Of a DNA stretch of 64,000 bases, positions 60,831 to 64,000 are shown piece by piece (position 1 is the stretch's first letter; each line of letters begins with the position of its first letter). Below the pieces are notes generated by a model. The model was given only the letters and a program-made list of their open reading frames with translations. It did no database searches and was not told the origin of the DNA. This stretch comes from SIG452 sp045631485 (GTDB taxonomy: Bacteria > Bacillota > Clostridia > UMGS1840): the NCBI GenBank assembly GCA_045631485.1, contig JAZQUU010000022.1, positions 19,327 through 83,326 on the forward strand, in the 5' to 3' direction. Position numbers and translations under genes: made by a program.

Positions 60831-61834
60831 AGAGAAAGCACCTTCCCTCCGCTGGATTTTTTTAAGCGGTTCATCACCGATAATCCAACGCCTTCTTCGG
60901 CAACCGCAGGAATATAGATGGTTTGGTATCCGTCCAAATCTGCTTGTTTTAACAAGCGGAATATCAGATGTGCCATTTGGTTTAAATCGGTTTTTGTGCC
61001 TAAGCACATTTTATTTTTGGAAAAAGCGTCATATTCCTCCGAAAATAAAAACAAACATTCTCTGTCTTTTAGATGCTCTTCAAAATGAGACACAATGTTC
61101 TCCATTGCTCCATATACCAGATACACTTGGGCTTTGGGAGAATAATGGGTATATTTCATACCGGGAGAAGCCGGTTTGTTCACATTGGTTCCCGCAACCA
61201 GGGACGGATGCAGGCAAGTGGTTGGAATCACTTCCCGAAGCATTTCCAGAGTAACACTTCCCGGTCTTAAAATCACCGGGGCACCACCGGTCACATCCAG
61301 AACCGTGGATTCGATACCGAATTCGCAGTCATCCCCTTGGATCATGCCGCCAACACGCCCATTTAAATCCCGATACACATCAAAAAAGGTGGTGGCGGAA
61401 ACGGTTCCCGAAATATTGGCAGAGGGAGCCGCAATCGGCGTCCCTGCTTTTGCAATCAGTTCCCTTGCCACGGGGTGCTTGGGAAAACGAACCCCCACGG
61501 TGGGAAGCCCTGCAGAAACCGCATCGGGGATGCAATCTGCTTTTTTTAACACCAACGTAATGGGACCGGGCATAAAGTGCCGTGCAATGTTTTTTGCCAT
61601 CTCATTAAAATCGGAAGTGACTTCCTCTATCATGGAAAGGGAGGAGACGTGCACAATCAAAGGATTATCGGCAGGACGGTTCTTTGCTTTGAAAATTTTT
61701 AAAACCGCATCAGGATTTAATGCATCTGCACCCAACCCGTAAACCGTTTCGGTGGGAAACACCACGGTTTCGCCTTTTCGGATGAACTCTGCCGCATTTT
61801 GCAGGCAATCGGATTGCACAATGATGGTGTCCAT
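60827..61834 (-). CDS. tsaC: L-threonylcarbamoyladenylate synthase
   Basis: The protein has 335 residues, the long Sua5/YwlC type. The YrdC domain has ETVVFPTETVYGLGADALN, FKAKNRPADNPLIVHV, PGPITLVLKK and PSANISGTVSAT. A C-terminal Sua5 domain follows from residue about 225 (SPGMKYTHYSPKAQVYLV). It makes threonylcarbamoyl-AMP from threonine, bicarbonate and ATP for t6A. It is the first gene of the long minus-strand run. GGAGAAG precedes the ATG. Confidence 0.96.
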   Translation of the reverse strand: MDTIIVQSDCLQNAAEFIRKGETVVFPTETVYGLGADALNPDAVLKIFKAKNRPADNPLIVHVSSLSMIEEVTSDFNEMAKNIARHFMPGPITLVLKKADCIPDAVSAGLPTVGVRFPKHPVARELIAKAGTPIAAPSANISGTVSATTFFDVYRDLNGRVGGMIQGDDCEFGIESTVLDVTGGAPVILRPGSVTLEMLREVIPTTCLHPSLVAGTNVNKPASPGMKYTHYSPKAQVYLVYGAMENIVSHFEEHLKDRECLFLFSEEYDAFSKNKMCLGTKTDLNQMAHLIFRLLKQADLDGYQTIYIPAVAEEGVGLSVMNRLKKSSGGKVLSL

Positions 61835-61868
61835 AGTTCGTCTTCTCCTTCCCTTACAATTTTCTGTA

Positions 61869-61901
61869 TATAATAGTATAGTCGTTCAATATACTATTGT
61901 A
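61869..61901. repeat. Inverted repeat between divergent tsaC and spoIVFA
   Basis: Arms TATAATAGTATA (61869-61880) and TATACTATTGTA (61890-61901) pair with one mismatch around a nine-base centre. The repeat sits where the promoters of both units should be and could be an operator or simply overlapping -10 boxes. The remaining 125 bases up to the spoIVFA start show no terminator. Confidence 0.5.
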
Positions 61902-62025
61902 TCACATTTTTTGAAAATGTCCATAGAAAATACACATATTTTTCAATTTTTTTCATATTGTGTGTTATCGGGACAAGAAATCGTCCCGCAAAAAAAAGCA
62001 AAAAATGAAAAAAGGAGCATCCTAT

Positions 62026-62619
62026 ATGAAGAGAACAAAGTCACATCCAAAAGAACTCCCCAAACGAAAGAGCGGTTGTTTTGTATTGATTTTACTTGCA
62101 ACGGTAGTGCTGCTGTTACTGTTCGGAAGCAAAAATTTTCAGAAAAATCTGGATTATTTTCTGCGTGGAGAAGCCGATGTGGGTGCCTTTTTCTCAGAAA
62201 TCGGGGTATCTTACCAAACCCACCTTACCTACCCCGATTTTGATATGCCACTATCGGGAACCATCACCTCTCCTTTCGGGGAACGAATCAACCCCTTCAC
62301 CAATCAAACCGAGCATCACACGGGAATTGACATCGATATTGCCAACGATAATCAGGTGAAAGCGGCGGCATCGGGAACCGTTTTCAAAATCGGAACCGAC
62401 GAGCGCTTCGGGAATTACATTATTTTATCCCATAGCGGAAACTTTTCCACCTGCTATGCCCATTTGGAAAGTGTTTCGGTAACGGAAGGAATGGCAATTT
62501 CCAAACTTGCTCCCATCGGCATTGCAGGAGAAAGCGGAACGGTGACAGGCCCTCATTTGCATTTTGAAATCAGAAAAGGTGAAAAGCGGATGAATCCGTT
62601 GTTGTTTCTTCCCAAATGA
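62026..62619 (+). CDS. spoIVFA: M23 (LytM) domain membrane protein, SpoIVFA-like
   Basis: The protein has 197 residues. A basic N-terminus and one membrane segment (FVLILLATVVLLLLFG) are followed by an M23 domain: MPLSGTITSPFGERINPFTNQTEHHTGIDIDI and GPHLHFEIRKGEKRMNP. Zinc-type residues (HxxxD and HLH) are intact. SpoIVFA of Bacillus has this same layout and holds the SpoIVFB protease inactive in the outer forespore membrane. The next gene is an overlapping SpoIVFB, which makes the assignment likely. AAAGGAG precedes the ATG. A SpoIIQ-like role is the alternative. Confidence 0.8.
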   Translation: MKRTKSHPKELPKRKSGCFVLILLATVVLLLLFGSKNFQKNLDYFLRGEADVGAFFSEIGVSYQTHLTYPDFDMPLSGTITSPFGERINPFTNQTEHHTGIDIDIANDNQVKAAASGTVFKIGTDERFGNYIILSHSGNFSTCYAHLESVSVTEGMAISKLAPIGIAGESGTVTGPHLHFEIRKGEKRMNPLLFLPK

Positions 62620-63443
62620 TGAAACATATCCGAGTGAATCCTCTATTTCTCATCATCATTCTGATAGCATATCAACTTGGAAGTTTAGCTGATTTTCTGA
62701 TAACCTATCTTTGTCTTTTGCTGCACGAGGGAATTCATCTGTGGTTTTTGGCAAAGCATCAGATTCCCGTTCGGCAAATCACCGTGGAACCCTTTGGAAT
62801 TTCCATCAAAACACAACGGAAAATGCCTGAAAATCCTATGGTTTATCTATCAGCACCTATCGGAAATTTATTGTTGGGAAGTACTCTTTTACTATGCCGA
62901 TTCTTGCTAAAGCTCCCCTTGTATTCTCAATGGATTGTCGCAAATTTCAGTTTGGGATTTATCAATCTGCTCCCCATTCTTCCCTTAGACGGCGGCAGAG
63001 CTTTCTTACTGTACTTGGAAAAACGCCTCAAAAAAGAGCGTGCAAAAAGGATTGTGAATCTTATCGGAATGATTGTTCCGATACCCGCAATCATCGGTTT
63101 GGCATATTTGATGATTCACTCAGGCGGCAGTTTCGGCATGATTACCGTGTTTGTTTTTCTGTGTTACACAATTCTGTCGGGAAACCGTTTGTATGAGTAT
63201 CAAAAACTTCGTAAAAACGCCTTCCGAACAGAAAAAGGGAGCTTTCGGGATGCACTTTCGGTGGAACATCTTGGTGTTCCCTGGGACTATCCTGCAAACA
63301 AACTGCTGAAAGAATTCCGCGGAGAAAAATATTATGTTATCAACATATTCCGTGAAGGCGTTCTTTTAAAAACCGTGACCGAAACACAAATTTTAAACCG
63401 TATTCTTGCAACCGACCGAAACTTAAAAGTGTTTGAATGCTAA
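62616..63443 (+). CDS. spoIVFB: Site-2 protease (M50), SpoIVFB-like
   Basis: The protein has 275 residues and about six membrane segments. The zinc motif is HEGIH (37-41), and the second ligand Asp125 is in INLLPILPLDGGRA. The C-terminal 90 residues form a soluble domain without a clear CBS match. In Bacillus this intramembrane protease activates pro-sigma-K. It begins inside the stop codon of the SpoIVFA-like gene. Its substrate here is inferred from the family. Confidence 0.87.
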   Translation: MMKHIRVNPLFLIIILIAYQLGSLADFLITYLCLLLHEGIHLWFLAKHQIPVRQITVEPFGISIKTQRKMPENPMVYLSAPIGNLLLGSTLLLCRFLLKLPLYSQWIVANFSLGFINLLPILPLDGGRAFLLYLEKRLKKERAKRIVNLIGMIVPIPAIIGLAYLMIHSGGSFGMITVFVFLCYTILSGNRLYEYQKLRKNAFRTEKGSFRDALSVEHLGVPWDYPANKLLKEFRGEKYYVINIFREGVLLKTVTETQILNRILATDRNLKVFEC

Positions 63444-63485
63444 AAAAGAGCCGTGACAGATTTTCCTCTTGCCACGGCTCTTTTT
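63443..63485. terminator. Bidirectional intrinsic terminator
   Basis: A stem AAAAAGAGCCGTG/CACGGCTCTTTTT begins at the spoIVFB stop and lies next to the stop of the convergent LysM gene. Confidence 0.9.
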
Positions 63486-63495
63486 CTTTCGTTCT

Positions 63496-63774
63496 TTAGG
63501 AAACGGCAACCAAAATTCTGGTACCAACCACCAAATCAGAACTGTCTAACTGATTCAAACGTTTAATCTCATAAATTGTTTTTCTGATATCGGCATCATC
63601 ACCATACTCTTCTGCAATACTCCAAAGCGTATCCTCGGGTTCCACAATATGAGAAACATACTGAAGATCCTCTTCACTTGCAGATGCACCGATATTCAAT
63701 GCAACAACCACGCTCAACAAAATTGTTACCAAAACAAAAAGCAAACATCTTTTTCCTTTTCTTGTTAATTTCAT
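63496..63774 (-). CDS. yneA: LysM-domain membrane-anchored protein, YneA-like SOS cell-division inhibitor
   Basis: The protein has 92 residues. A basic start and one membrane or signal segment (CLLFVLVTILLSVVVALNIGA) are followed by a LysM domain (SHIVEPEDTLWSIAEEYG...TIYEIKRLNQLDSSDLVVGTRILV). Size and layout match YneA, which delays division during DNA damage. The promoter spacer is filled by a LexA-type box, and a divergent SOS-type promoter lies next to it, the same arrangement as yneA-lexA in Bacillus. GGAGGAAA precedes the ATG. Confidence 0.8.
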   Translation of the reverse strand: MKLTRKGKRCLLFVLVTILLSVVVALNIGASASEEDLQYVSHIVEPEDTLWSIAEEYGDDADIRKTIYEIKRLNQLDSSDLVVGTRILVAVS

Positions 63775-63794
63775 CTATATTTCCTCCTAAAAGC

Positions 63795-63806
63795 AAACAT
63801 TTGTTT
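63795..63806. promoter_or_regulatory. LexA-type box 1
   Basis: AAACATTTGTTT lies between the yneA ribosome site and its promoter. It shares the twelve-base core with boxes 2 and 3. Confidence 0.6.
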
Positions 63807-63820
63807 TCCTTTGTAATCAC

Positions 63821-63849
63821 ATTCTAGCACAAACATTTGTTCTTGTCAA
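63821..63849 (-). promoter_or_regulatory. Sigma-A promoter of yneA
   Basis: On the minus strand TTGACA (63849-63844), 17 bases, TAGAAT (63826-63821). Box 2 occupies most of the spacer. Confidence 0.82.
63831..63842. promoter_or_regulatory. LexA-type box 2
   Basis: AAACATTTGTTC (reverse GAACAAATGTTT) matches the clostridial GAAC-N4-GTTY LexA pattern and sits inside the yneA promoter spacer. Confidence 0.75.
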
Positions 63850-63870
63850 TACTTTTTTTGAAAATTTTGC

Positions 63871-63882
63871 AAACAAATGTTT
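63871..63882. promoter_or_regulatory. LexA-type box 3
   Basis: AAACAAATGTTT, inside the near-palindrome CAAACAAATGTTTG, overlaps the -35 of the divergent plus-strand promoter by two bases. Confidence 0.72.
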
Positions 63883-63909
63883 GACAAATGCAAAAACTTG
63901 TGTTATACT
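63881..63909 (+). promoter_or_regulatory. Sigma-A promoter reading out of the window (probably lexA)
   Basis: TTGACA (63881-63886), 17 bases, TATACT (63904-63909). An AAAGGAG ribosome site lies in the last ten bases of the window, so the start codon falls just beyond base 64000. Confidence 0.82.
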
Positions 63910-64000
63910 GTAAATACAAAATGATAAAAAATGAAACAAACACTTGAAATTACAATGTTTTTCGACATATTAGAAAAAGAATAACAAACAAAAGGAGAAT

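Noticed and set aside
60831..61007. Extended RimI N-terminus
   Set aside because: These codons overlap tsaC in another frame, are Arg-rich and unlike the family. The GTG at 60830 has a ribosome site and gives a normal RimI length.

Overview
This window reads as chromosome of an uncultured, spore-forming member of the Clostridia (low-GC Firmicutes). Evidence: a complete spoIIIAA-AH operon, spmAB, a spoIVFA/spoIVFB pair, a SCIFF (six-cysteine) peptide gene, a TIGR04086 membrane protein, YqzL-like and DUF1540 small proteins, ThyX instead of ThyA, strong AGGAGG ribosome sites and many sigma-A promoters with 17-base spacers. I see no IS element, CRISPR array, rRNA or integrase.

Layout. 1-2.7 kb: sugar or polyol catabolic genes on the minus strand (Gfo/Idh oxidoreductase, DUF4432 mutarotase-like protein, transketolase N-subunit cut by the window edge), with a divergent AraC regulator. 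3.7-8.0 kb: tandem YgjV-like membrane proteins, a UPF0371/DUF1846 protein, a CPA2 antiporter and tRNA-Gln(CUG). 8.2-15.5 kb: one minus-strand operon (WecG/TagA glycosyltransferase, thyX, uppP, ftsK, a homocysteine methyltransferase-MTHFR fusion and a stand-alone methyl-THF-binding domain). 15.7-20.5 kb, plus strand: an amidase/holin pair, mnmE, spmAB, an SDR reductase and an acetyltransferase.

20.6-25.7 kb: ferredoxin, exonuclease III, small sporulation-flavoured proteins, a PRPP-dependent transferase, 5-formyl-THF cyclo-ligase, and the yajC-TIGR04086-scfA cluster without its usual radical SAM maturase. 25.7-37.5 kb: cysS behind an unusual membrane glycosyltransferase-CysE fusion, recG, a FakA/YloV kinase with Asp23, a polar amino acid ABC transporter, an AraC regulator and maf.

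37.6-44.6 kb, plus strand: spoIIIA from a sigma-E-like promoter, followed directly by a small charged protein and a full-length phage-type portal protein with no other phage gene nearby. This is the oddest locus in the window. 44.7-61.8 kb: a tightly packed minus-strand run from sua5 through rimI, tsaD, two M16 peptidases, lgt, dprA, topA, trmFO, a TIGR03960 radical SAM protein, an alanine racemase-like protein and rmuC to pncB, then mgtC behind a structured leader. 61.9-64 kb: spoIVFA/spoIVFB, then a YneA-like LysM protein whose promoter, and a divergent promoter firing out of the window (probably lexA), are covered by LexA-type boxes.

Themes that link genes here: one-carbon and folate metabolism (MTHFR fusion, methyl-THF domain, thyX, cyclo-ligase, trmFO, mnmE); tRNA modification (sua5, tsaD, mnmE, trmFO); engulfment-stage sporulation (spoIIIA, spmAB, spoIVF); and DNA repair and uptake (recG, exonuclease III, rmuC, dprA, SOS control).
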